DNA of 64,000 nt from Lineus longissimus (taxonomy: Eukaryota; Nemertea; Pilidiophora; Heteronemertea; Lineidae), in contig NC_088320.1 in the NCBI RefSeq assembly GCF_910592395.1, positions 3,350,001 through 3,414,000 on the forward strand, in the 5' to 3' direction. Positions 1-10,339 of the stretch are shown here, piece after piece. Position numbers and translations under genes: made by a program. Within the stretch, counting starts at the first letter, position 1. Every line of letters starts with the position of its first letter. Under the pieces are notes generated by a model. The model was not told the origin of the DNA. It saw nothing but the letters and a program-made list of their open reading frames with translations, and ran no database searches.

Positions 1-1
1 A

Positions 2-346
2 CACAAGTATTTTGTACCTTACGAAGCGTATCGGAAGAAAATCTATCCGGATTATTGCGGTGGTCTTTATGCATTTACGGCGAATTTATCGAGAGGTTTA
101 TATCAGACCAGCTTACGGACGCCTTTTATTGCAATGGAAGATGTTTACATGACTGGAATGGTAGCATCACAAATGAAAATTCCCTTGGTGCATAATGACG
201 GGTTTGTTTTAGACCAATCACGCATCAAAAAAAGGAAGCGAAAAATCGATCCGTGCATTTATAAAAATGTGAGTATATATGTTGAATACTCGCCTCAAGA
301 ATTGATGACGATATGGGACAAATACGATCCAGGTGTTTGCCGGTGA
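2..346 (+). CDS. GT31 beta-1,3-galactosyltransferase-like protein, 3' terminal exon (partial)
   Basis: The frame is open from the window edge to the TGA ending at 346, giving about 114 C-terminal residues. Seen directly: a 'KYFVPYEAYRKKIYPDYCGG' segment, then 'LYAFTA', then 'EDVYMTG'. These match the C-terminal half of the Galactosyl_T (GT31) fold, where the conserved E-D-V-Y/F-x-G acidic motif lies near the acceptor site after a 'YP-x-Y-x-x-G' motif. Members are Golgi type II membrane enzymes that transfer galactose or GlcNAc from UDP-sugar in beta-1,3 linkage. The N-terminal membrane anchor, stem and DxD motif lie outside the window, so substrate and subfamily cannot be assigned. The protein ends 'DPGVCR'; a late Cys is common in the family. 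The start of this exon is not in the window. Confidence 0.85.
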   Translation, partial: HKYFVPYEAYRKKIYPDYCGGLYAFTANLSRGLYQTSLRTPFIAMEDVYMTGMVASQMKIPLVHNDGFVLDQSRIKKRKRKIDPCIYKNVSIYVEYSPQELMTIWDKYDPGVCR

Positions 347-721
347 AAGAAACACTAAGTAACGTGAAGCAACGAAAAAACAAAAAGTCTTCAGTTTCTT
401 TTCGCCTTTTGTTCACTTGTTCCCAGTATCATCATGTTGATGTTCAGCATTCATTTATTGTTCCATACGATCGTTGTCATTAAGAAAGACTTGCTGAACG
501 CAAGCATGACCGTGAGCAGAATGTTTCCGCATCGCTCATGAATTACGATTTACGAATATTCGTGCTTCTGCAATTCGTAATCGTGGTTCGCCAGCAATGC
601 GGAAACTCACGAATAGTTCATCTCAGTAGCTATCAAGAGGTTGCAGGTTAGATAAGATATTGATTTAGTTTGATGGTGTTGTTATTTATTACATTACCGG
701 CATTTATACTTATATGGAATG

Positions 722-727
722 AATAAA
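722..727 (+). promoter_or_regulatory. candidate polyadenylation signal (AATAAA)
   Basis: A canonical AATAAA about 375 bases after the stop of the galactosyltransferase-like exon, in AT-rich non-coding sequence. It is a plausible 3' end for that gene. The hexamer occurs often by chance in such DNA. Confidence 0.35.
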
Positions 728-1979
728 TATTCATATCAAAATTTTAAAGGCGTTATATTTCTTGCGTTGACTCCTATAGTTACAGTAGGAAGAGACCACG
801 TCTGCAATATTCTGTTATACTAGGTGTCAAAATGATAATACACCTTTGAAATTAAATAGCTTCAAAACTCATATACTATTCCTCTGCGCATTCCCATAAT
901 ACATTAGTCCAGCATTAAACCTTGCTATTTGTAAGCTCACATGAATTACTTATACTTCGAGTGGAGCTTATATATCACCCACACGATTGTCATAGGCAGC
1001 TCTCAACCTGTGTCCATGTTGACTGATTCTGATGAGTCGGATTATTTATTTCACCAGTTGGTCATCTTCTTGAAAGATTCCGACCCAGTCGTTCTGAACA
1101 CGCATGGATCACCGATCAGTGACCGTACGATGCGGAAATACAGCGGTGTTCTATTGGACAAATCGTCAATGGCTTGACCTCTGCCGGCTTTCAGATTTTC
1201 GAATCTGTGGCTAGAAATTTGGCGAGAAGATTTTTATTTTGTGTACTATCAGACACTCAATGTACGCCTTATGCGTACGCAGTAAAGTGGTGATCATTCA
1301 GCTCCAACGTGTCCGATATTACCTTGAGGAATAAGAAGGGAACATGTATGGAGAAGGCGCAAGGCATGGTTGTGTGAAAGGTGTCTTATCTGTCAAAGAA
1401 AGGTTATCATCCTATGAAGCAAAATATGTGTAGAAAACGTACGGGCAATGGGTCAATGGGATTGGACTGTACATTGTATCTGAAAAATATCAGGGTAGAC
1501 TGAAAAAACAATTGAAACAATTTGGTACAATTTTCTTAATTTCCTGATCTCAACGAGTACACTCTTTCCTTTGGCCAGATTGATATTGTATGTCTCTGGT
1601 ATTACCTCATGAACATGTGTTATGAGAGTCCTACATCTGATATGAACGGTGATTGTCGCACTATCGTGGTACATGTAGTAATGTGTTTCTGGCCTTAAAC
1701 CACACGATTGCGTAATTAGCCGAACAACTATACTTAGAGTGGCGATCCACCATATCGTAATTGCCTTAGGCTTGGTGGACTGAAGCGTAAAGCAGTTGTG
1801 TTGTTGTCGCTGTAACCAAATTCTACCTCAATCGCGGTGCTGCCATCGAAATCACCGCGTCAATACGTCAGGGAATCAACAGTGCACTACCGTATATCAT
1901 ATCCGTCGATTTCCATGGTTCACATACCTTTGTTTCATAGGGGGCGTTATTACGTAAGGAGTTCAAGCTCAAAAGCAAC
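728..1979. other. intergenic region between GT31-like and SLC49-like genes
   Basis: No coding region recognised. A + strand open frame at 941-1177 (78 codons) has no recognisable family features and is most likely chance. The 5' UTR and promoter of the downstream transporter gene presumably lie near the right-hand end, but no core promoter element stands out. One TACATGTA octamer is at about 1669. Confidence 0.5.
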
Positions 1980-4900
1980 ATGGACGACCAAAGAGGTCTT
2001 GTCGCCAGCACCGATGACGCTAGATCGACCAACGCATCATCAAGTGACCTTGAGCCACCTGAAGGTCGTGACACCAAGGTCATTAGCTCTAGCATATTCA
2101 ACATGTGTGGATTATGCAAACTGAAGGAGGGTCATTATGAAAGTTCATTTAGCACCCGGAAAGGAATAAACCAAACGACAGATTCTGAATCCCACATTGG
2201 ACCAGATAAAGTGTCAACTACAGAAGTACAAAGTGCACCGCCTATATACGCAATCAAGGAACTAGCGATTGACCCAATTAAGATAACACAAAATGGCGCA
2301 CCGAGGACTGAGAAGTATGCTGCCCGATGGTACATTCTGGCCTTATTTAGTCTTTTAGGATTTACACAGGGTTGCATCTGGAACTGTTGGGGGCCTATTT
2401 CTGGTTCGGCCAAGTTGGTGTTTGAATGGGACAATGCCATGATTGCGCTGCTGTCGAACTGGGGATGCATCTCGTCACTAATAGCTTCCGTGGTCATCAT
2501 ATGGTTGCTGGAGACGAGAGGTAAGTATCTGTGTATTGCGTCTGACGGTATGGTACGAACAAAACTCGGCATGATGTACTTGAGATGGAAATTTATGTAG
2601 CCTATACTTGTGACCTACGGTGGGGTTGCTTCCGTAACATCCATCTATCTGCAATGACAGGCAAGGTTTCAATAAAATCAGTTTATTGTGCAATGTTTGC
2701 AGTTACAACGATATACTATATTTGGTGAGATCTAACATGCCTTGGGTGAAATGGGGCGTTCGTTTCTCACCCAATTTTTTTACACGATCCCGCCGGAGTA
2801 TGAAGAAACCTTCCCTCCTGTTTATGTTAACCATGATATAGAAGAGTTTAAACGTGTTAAACAGATCTCGGTGTTCTGATGCCGCATCGTGGTATATGAT
2901 TAGCCCATTTCCTAGAAGTAAGATTCGTTATAGGTTTACGGACTACCATACTGATTGGCACAGGGGTCCTGGCCGTTGGAGCTTCGATACGATGTATCAC
3001 AATGGAGCAGCCATATGCAACTTGGTGAGTTATATAATCGTACATATTCCATCCTAGTCACTGCCTATTTCCTTTGCATCTTCGAATTCGTCAAAATCGA
3101 AATCCTGATAGCTGCACCACTGAAGTACTCAATTCGCGGAACAATTTGCTGGAAGCGGTAGGATATTTCTTGCTCACGTACAGGTTATGTATAGAGGACG
3201 CCTGTGCCGATCAATCGAAAGATTGTACAAATCATGATAGTTTTCTAACTTTTTAGGTTGATGAATATTGGTGCTTTCCTGGAGGGTGTGTACGGGGCAG
3301 CGGCCATGGCGGGGCCCTGTGTGGTCTCAAGCACTTGGTTCCCTGTTAATGAAAGGACAACAGCCACTGCCATTTCAGCCACTGCTAACTACCTCGGGAT
3401 AGCCGCTGCTTTCATATTAGGTAACCCATCATTCGGTTTTTAATCTAACATTGCATTGGCGTTCCAAACAATCGTCAATATGCTTAGCCATTAACAACGC
3501 CAAAAGTGGATCACATATATATTTGCTTGATTATTGTCCAGCGTCAACTGACACGGTTTTAGTTGGTTTTACTTACCTCTGTCTCTTCTACTTCTTCTAG
3601 CGTTCGACAACAGCATTAAATTCCGATCAAATGCCACTGAATTTTAGGTCGGGTGTCACGAATCGCCTGCTGTGGCTTTCAATCCTCCAAAAGGCCGATG
3701 TTTCTTGTCGGATCAAGTCTTCCCTCGGGCCTTCCCCTTGTTTCAGACGGTTTCCTACCGATATCTCAAACTCACTGTGCATTAAAATGCACAGTGAGTT
3801 GCGAAGACCACCTCATAGTGAGCAAACATCGGTAGTAAATATTACCCGGTACTTATTTTTTAGGGCCGTTGCTGATTCGGGATCCAGTTGTCTATGACAA
3901 TGGAACAAATACAAGGTAAAAAATTTAAAAAGGGAGATCTTACTACCATTCATAATTTTGTATCCCCAACTTCTTAATCAAATATGGTGAGGTCAACGGT
4001 CAGCTTGGACAAACTTGTGATGAAAAAAATGTTCTTGACCCCGACGTGATTCGAACACGCAACCTTCTGATCTGGAGTCAGACGCGCTACCATTGCGCCA
4101 CGGAGTCACGATGTGAGTTGGCTATGTGGTGAATTAAGAAATAATATCGGGCCTACTTGTGAGCCCAGACGTCACATCACCACTAACGTGATTACCCTTA
4201 TCTTCGTACTGTAATTAAGCGTTTTATTGTAATGATAATGTTTTGGCCTGTTTGTTTTACAGTTCACCTTTCGATCCTGTCGACGGTCACTGGCTTCCTC
4301 TAAAGAACGCATCAAGTAAGATATAGATATAAACCCATTTTCAACACTACAACAAATTATACTTATATTTCAGTGGAGGGTTTGTGTTAAGTTTCTCAAC
4401 TTTCACTTTCGAACTTGATTCCTCTCAATATATACTATCGGGCTATGTCTCCTCTTAAAGGGGGACTAATGGCAAGGGGCCGCTTGACCAGGTTTAGTTT
4501 CATGAAATCAATTATAATTGTCTCCACTATTGCGCTGAATGTCAGTTTGTTTTTCAGACTTCCTCGATGTGAAGAAGGACATTGAAAAGCTGATGTATAT
4601 TGGTAAGTTCTCTGTCAAAACCTATGGGAGACAAGGACTACTATAAACAGAATACGTGTTTTCAGATTAAGAGGTTCACATTCAGACGCACGGTCGTTGT
4701 TTTTGACTCATTTGAAATATTTGTACGTTTGGAAAAGTAGAATTTGCAAACTCATCATATTTACTCGTTTTCATTTTGTGCCGGTTACTTTTTTGCAGAA
4801 GGCGCTGTTACGGTTGTCCTGTTTCTCATGGTTCTTTTGTATTTCCCTGATCGGCCGCCGAAGCCGCCCACAGTGTCAGCGGCATCCCAGAAGACTGACT

Positions 4901-7244
4901 ACGTCAAGGGAATTAAACAGATAGTTAGGTACAGGTGCACTATAGAAAGTACTAGGCAATCTCTTATCTATGCACAGTGATCGAAGCTGTGCGGCATCTT
5001 ATTTCGAACAAAACACAACAATATCACGATCAAAACAGATTGTCCTATGAACAAAATTGGGATGCTGAGCGAATAAGAGGTCGGAATAATGTGATGAAAA
5101 ATCAGGATCCTGAGATAGAAAGTTGGGATCCTGGGATAAAAAGTTGGAATCGCGAGATAAAACATCGGGATCGCGAGATAGAATGCCAAGATCCGAAGCT
5201 AACAGTTGGAATCCTGAGATGAAAGGGATCACCGTTGGCGGGGTTCTTAAATAAGAAAGTCGGGATTCAGATTAGACAAAAAATAATGACATCAGAAAGA
5301 AAAATATCCATGGCTGAATGTTCGGCATTCCTTGTATTTATTGCGACAAATAACTTGTTTTCGGTTACCATATCTTATGTTTCATATTTCGTCAGGAACT
5401 GGCAAGTGTGGTTACTAGGTTTGTGCTATTCTCTCAGTGCTGGGATCTACACCGGATGGAGCTCCGTGCTGGATGTCAACTTGACCCCGTTAGGGGTGCC
5501 GCAGGTGCGTGTACACATTGTAATGTACACATTGATGTTGATCGGGTGTAGAAGTTTGAAATGTCCAAGGATAGAATGCCCGGGAAAAAAAGGATTCTAT
5601 CATGCGCTTTAATCATTTAGCTATTGAGGGTCGTGGTATCTATAGATCCATATATACCGTTATCCGTAAGAATACGATAGGGTCGGACAATTTTTTCAGG
5701 GGGACTTTTTTACTTCTGCAACGGACTTTGTGATTGATTTGGCTCCGATATCTCAGAACACATCACCAGTTCTGTCTTCAACTCAACGAAATGCTATTTC
5801 ATCCTGTTTAAAATAATGATAACCTAATTTGCATTACATTTCACTTAATATTGTAGGATACGTCCGGATGGCTTGGTTTTTATGCCACTCTAGCTGGCTG
5901 TGCTACAGCGCTATTGATATCAAGGTTGGTCGGTCGTAAATGGCGCCTTTTAGATCGATTGAGCCAATAACCGACAGCGTCTTAAGACAACCAATCAAAG
6001 GCGGGGTCTGGAATGCGAGGCCTCTTTCATCTGAAAATGAACACGAGGCAAAAAATGCCACTAGTACTAGTATCTATTCTTGTACAAATCAATGCTCAGT
6101 CGACACTTTAGGCTGGGGGTGATGTCGAATGCGAGGCTTCTTTCTTCTGCAAAATATCAGGCAAAAAGGACACGGTTGTCTTTAAAATGGACTTGATTAA
6201 GTCTTCTTGATTTTTTCACAAATTCATGTGCAGTCCCTATTGCAGAGATGTTTTGTTTTCCCGACCCCAGGTGGCGTACATTGGATCCCAATCTGACAAG
6301 CAGCCGTGTTAAGACACATTTTTATTTTCAGAATCTCCGACCTATTTTCTGGCCACATGAAGTTGATATTGCTCTTGGCTAACCTGATTGGTGTGGGAAT
6401 GTTCACATGGTTCACCCTCATCTGCGTCGGGGTGATTCCTACCTCCACTGGTAAGGGGTTTATCATAGTATTCAACACGGCCTGGCTATGAGACAGGTCG
6501 AAAATCGCGGCATTGACGTGAAAGCCTTGGTGGTTCAGCGGTTAGAATGCTGGACTTTCGAACTGCAGTTCACGGGTTCGACTCCCCTTGAATCCGTTGC
6601 ATTTTTCTGGTTTTTTTCTTTCTTTTTTTTTTATTTATTCATTCATTATCATTATTATCATTATCGTTATCATTATTATCATTTAATAGCGCAACTGTAC
6701 ATCTCGTGCATTGCAACCGGTGCTTTGTTGAACGGTGCTGTACCACTATACTATGAGCTAATGTGTGAGACCGCCTATCCTATTCCGGAGTCCGTGACAT
6801 CAGGAATCGCCGCAGCAATGAATAACAGCATGAGTGCAGCGTTTTTGTTTCTGTTCTACATCCCCAATATAAGTAAGATTTGGTAGTTTTGTCTACGAAT
6901 TGCCGATAAGATCTTTGCTCAAATCTAATGGTTTTTCAGCCAATGCAGGGGATTTTCGTCGAAGTGAGAAACCCCTCACCGTTCTTGAGATTCTGAGAAA
7001 AGTTGAAATATTTTTCAAAAGCTCGAAATCCTTTATTTCTACGAGTATTTAATGATAACAAATCTGGCGCTCGAATGATCTCACGGGGCTAAAACTATTT
7101 GTTTGGTTTTCAGGTACCATTTGGCTTAACTGGACCCTGCTTGGTGCTATCATCATCTGCATCCCCATGCTGCTGCTTTACAGGGAAAAGTACACTAGGC
7201 TCGAGATGGACAGAAGGAGTGTTGACCCGATAGGGGAGACATGA
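1980..7244 (+). CDS. SLC49-family major facilitator transporter, SLC49A4/DIRC2-like (12 exons)
   Basis: My exon model: 1980-2520, 2916-3024, 3257-3420, 3864-3915, 4263-4315, 4558-4602, 4799-4928, 5396-5504, 5857-5924, 6332-6450, 6690-6872, 7114-7244. All introns are GT-AG, phases chain without a break, and the sum is 1704 nt (567 aa plus stop). After about 115 hydrophilic residues, TM1 contains 'RWYILALFSLLGF' and then 'WNCWGPISGSA' (residues ~134-144), the hallmark I recall of SLC49A4/DIRC2 ('WN-x-WGPI') rather than FLVCR1/2. 'STWFPVNERTTATAISATANYLG' matches the family's TM4-5 segment. The central loop (exons 5-7) separates the N- and C-terminal six-helix bundles. The protein ends 'PIGET'. 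SLC49A4 is an endolysosomal membrane transporter in vertebrates; substrate here is unknown. I see no [DE]xxxL[LI] lysosomal signal in the N-terminus. The ATG at 1980 is the first in an open stretch. Exons 4-6 are tiny (45-53 nt). Confidence 0.88.
3769..3800. repeat. perfect 15-bp inverted repeat, 2-nt loop (intron 3 of SLC49-like gene)
   Basis: Arms 3769-3783 and 3786-3800 are exact reverse complements (AACTCACTGTGCATT and its complement) around an AA spacer. It sits in the intron before exon 4. It may be a remnant of a fold-back element; no terminator or RNA role is evident. Confidence 0.75.
4036..4107 (-). tRNA. tRNA-Trp (anticodon CCA), nuclear-encoded type
   Basis: Read on the minus strand, 4107 to 4036 folds as a complete intronless tRNA: 7-bp acceptor stem (GACTCCG with CGGGGTC, one G-T pair), D-arm 'TGGCGCAATGGTAGCGCG', anticodon loop CTCCAGA giving CCA, T-arm with GTTCGAATC and discriminator A. 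The anticodon and T-arm sequences closely resemble animal tRNA-Trp as I recall it. A-box (TGGCGCAATGG) and B-box (GTTCGAATCAC) are intact. It lies antisense inside the intron between exons 4 and 5 of the SLC49-like gene. On the minus strand the 3' flank is AAGAACATTTTTTTCA, so a T-run pol III terminator follows a few bases downstream. Confidence 0.95.
5096..5226. repeat. 21-bp minisatellite (intron of SLC49-like gene)
   Basis: About six degenerate units of 'GAGATAGAAAGTTGGGATCCT' type follow one another. Because 21 is a multiple of three, the minus strand reads through as a 7-residue periodic peptide (FLSQDPN, FLSQDPD, VLSRDSN). I treat that open frame as a by-product of the repeat, as it lies wholly within the intron between exons 7 and 8. 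Confidence 0.8.
6524..6596 (+). pseudogene. tRNA-like element: SINE head or tRNA pseudogene
   Basis: In the intron between exons 10 and 11 of the SLC49-like gene. The internal pol III A-box TGGTTCAGCGG (6531-6541) and B-box GGTTCGACTCC (6575-6585) match consensus at near-tRNA spacing, with a D-arm-like GGTTA loop. The anticodon arm pairs poorly and no acceptor stem forms, so it is not a functional tRNA. The loop could be read as TCG or TTC depending on register. A T-rich stretch and then a CATTATTAT microsatellite follow (6601-6686), as in SINE tails, although a tRNA pseudogene beside a simple repeat is also possible. Confidence 0.6.
6615..6686. repeat. T-rich tract and (CAT/TAT)n microsatellite
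   Basis: A T-tract is followed by ATTATCATT-type trinucleotide repeats that run directly into the splice acceptor of exon 11 of the SLC49-like gene at 6689/6690. The pyrimidine-rich simple sequence probably acts as the polypyrimidine tract of that acceptor. Confidence 0.7.
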
Positions 7245-7284
7245 CGGTTGTCTCTTTAACCCTAGGAAATAGCCGACAAAAGTT

Positions 7285-7290
7285 AATAAA
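7285..7290 (+). promoter_or_regulatory. candidate polyadenylation signal of SLC49-like gene
   Basis: AATAAA begins about 40 bases after the TGA that ends exon 12. A second AATAAA lies near 7400. Either could set the 3' end. Confidence 0.45.
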
Positions 7291-9885
7291 ATTTCGTGTT
7301 TTTGATATCCGTTGATGCTCACGTGTGACCGATATTTAGTCACTAGAATACTGAATAATTATCAATTTTGTACGCATGCACACCCGCAGTGATATAGTCG
7401 AAATAAAAAACAAAACATTGTTAAAACATCGTTGATACCCAATGATAACAACTAGGTATAGTTTTGAATCGGATTCTTATCAAAATTGAATCAAGCTTGA
7501 CAAGTCCTCCTTTTGACGTTCTTATGATGTTATCAGTCAAAAACATCTTTATAAACCAGAAACTCTAATTACCACTCTTTTAAGCGGTGCTTTCGAAATT
7601 ACAGCAGGCCATTAAAGATCGCTAATAAGCTAATACCAGTCCTTTGCGAATACTATAATTTCTTCATAAAGCCCGACCATTCCCCCTTTTTGTATTTTTT
7701 CGCAGCGGGTATGCATAGTTTGTCCTCATGTATAGTTTAGATAGGCCTATAGACCCTTATTAGTCTTATCACCGGTACCATCTAAGCCTCTTACTTGGCT
7801 GGGTCCGGAGAATTGAGTAAATCGTCCAAATTCCACAATTATTCAGCTCACCGAGCTAATTACATATGTAGGATGGGCCTACAATTTGTGAAACAGGTGT
7901 CCATGTGGACTAAGGAGGATTTCTACGTGTTTGTTTCTTGTTTTACCAGGGTTCAGCTGGTTTTATTTTGTGTCGCAAAACAACATTTGTCTTTTACATT
8001 ATTGTAAAATGTTGTATTTTAATGGGGGACTTTGGTGTTTTAACCAAACTACCTTATTTTTTTCTTCAAAAAATGAAAGAGAAGACGGAACAATGGACGT
8101 TTATCAGAATAATAAAAAAAGGCAGACGAGACGATACTTAAGTGAGAGTTGGATGAGAACAATAGAGATTACATTGATACTGAATCACACAGAGAGTAAT
8201 TAGTGACTAATGAGCCATCCACACCATCTAAGGTGTCCTTAGAGAGAAACGCGGACCGTTTTGACATCAAAGGTTCTCTTTTAATAGGGCCCCGGAGACT
8301 GGTCATCAGTATAAGGTATGGATACTATGACGTACTCTGATAGGAATTATAGATGGTGGAACTGGAATATCATATGTTTCAAATTACAAGACTCAAGGAA
8401 GATATGAAACCCGGCAGGTCTTCAGAAAGGAAGTTTCATCCTCGAATACCAGGCATTTCGGGTAGTTGTGTACCCCTTTGAGGAGAAGACGAGAAGTCAC
8501 CGAAAATCTTTTTCTCGTGGCCTAACTGTATGCACGTTGAGGACCTTTCTACATGGGCTGAAGAGCCCTTGTCATTGCGACCACTCTTGACTTCCTCCAG
8601 CCTATTCAAAGTCCGGCGTTTTTGGGAAAAAAGAGGTGTTTTGGCGGCGCCGAAGTCTGTCACAGTCTGTTCAACAAAATGAGTCAAAGTGTTGATTAAT
8701 GTGAAATGAAAAAACACTTGGTCGATAAAAATACACGATTCGATTCAACCAATCAGCATCGTTATACAGATTATTTTTAGTATTCGTAACAAATAATTTT
8801 ACGCCGGTTTTTTGCACGCTACTCCCACCGGCATAGCTTTAGAATATTTTGAAGGTGATCAGCATCATTACGAGACAAAAATATGAATTGCATATGTTAC
8901 TGTCGGCCCTTGTTCAACCTTTGTAACAAATAACGCAGCATTTTGGTTCATTCGTGGTTCCAAGGTTCTACGGTCCACAGAATCATCTTCTGTTTTTCAT
9001 AGTAACATCATTGGGTCAAACGAAGCGAAAACCCCGCATGGGCACGAGGATATCAGATCAGGTTGCGACCGGCTCGGCGAGGTTTTATCTCACCGTCTCC
9101 TACAGGTGAGTAGAAGAAAACAGAACTCCCGATAATCGGACTTCTGGACAGACTACTAATACATGTACTAAGCCAAAGAGTCGCCCCGGAATATTAAAAA
9201 TAATAATAACAACAATAAAACCCCTGCGAATAGGAATCGGGAACAGAGTATGACCCGGTTGGTCGCCTGAGGGTTTTAGTTTTCTGCCGTATAAAGCGGC
9301 ACACGCTTCAATGCCCGTCCCAGGAGTTTTGAAGGGCCAGAGAGCGCGCAGAACACTCGGAAAAACTTTCAAAATTTACTTACGGGAGGGAACCTTGAGC
9401 AAACTGTCAGAAGAGCTCGTACTTTTCTGACCTTAGAGCAGTGATAGGAAGTCTACAAATCAGTGGAAAGATTGGAATAACATTTGGAAGTGTCCGGCTT
9501 GTTTTTTTCGCAATTCTTCCGAGCTATTGAAGTTTTGTCTTCAGTATATCGATTCCCGAAGACTATTTCCGGAGAATTGAGATCTTAGAACAGGCAAAAT
9601 GTTGTGGATTTCTTTGAAAACGTTAGTGATGAACTAACAGTGACAGGAAGAAGACCATACATTCTGTCACTTTCTGCATGCAGGTGCGATGATTTCACCA
9701 TTTTTCCATGATTTTACATTTAGCACCGGATCTTCGAAAATTATTTGGAGTAAACCAAAACAAATATCTGTGTCCTTATGAAAAAATACCGTGATGCGAC
9801 ATGCTGCGGATTCCTACCGCGGACAACTACTACATTTCACTTACGAATTACCTTCTAGATTTTCTTGGGTAAATTTGGATACACG
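7291..9885. other. intergenic region between SLC49-like gene and modular matrix gene
   Basis: No coding region recognised on either strand; the open frames here (up to about 90 codons) show no family features. It presumably contains the promoter and 5' UTR of the downstream gene. Confidence 0.5.
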
Positions 9886-10339
9886 ATGCGCTTCGAAAGA
9901 CAATGTCTTCTTGGGTTCATTTTCATCTGGGGCGTTCTAATCAGCCGCGGATGTATTCTGCTGCTGAACGGCTGGGAGCCGATAGGGGTGGAAGAAAGGG
10001 CCTTACTCGCAGACCTCGTCGTCACAGGCTACGTGCAAAACACTTTCAAAGCTGCACGGACGTCATCGGACACGTATTCGGCCCAGTTTCAAATCTTCAA
10101 CGTCTTGAAAGGGGATAATATTCTTAAAACAATCCCAGGTAGCGGACCGCAAGGAAATGTTTATAATATCAGTAATTTTGGTGATAAGACAATGTGTTAC
10201 GCTGACGTCAATAAGGGGGAATCCTATATGTTTTTCTTGACGACTTTTAACGGGAGGCTGTCGGCGAAATATGATGATATCTTTGGAGCTATTGCAGATT
10301 ATACTATCGAGAATGAGCAGGAGGTGCTAAGGGCCTTAG
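9886..10339 (+). CDS. exon 1: signal peptide and agrin-NtA/NTR-like domain
   Basis: The ATG at 9886 starts MRFERQCLLGFIFIWGVL, a basic then hydrophobic signal peptide. The open frame also extends upstream through a TTG at 9865, but no earlier ATG is in frame. The body carries 'ERALLADLVVTGYV', 'FQIFNVLKG', 'NISNFGDKTMC' and 'GESYMFFL'. From memory this spacing recalls the agrin N-terminal (NtA) domain, an OB-fold NTR relative that binds laminin coiled coils. The domain assignment is by motif spacing only. The exon ends in phase 1 at a GTAAGT donor. Confidence 0.7.

Noticed and set aside
941-1177. 78-codon + strand frame as a possible gene
   Set aside because: No family motif, no splice context, length expected by chance.
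4968-5232. Minus strand repeat peptides (FLSQDPN)
   Set aside because: Readthrough of the 21-bp intronic minisatellite; both shifted frames are also open.
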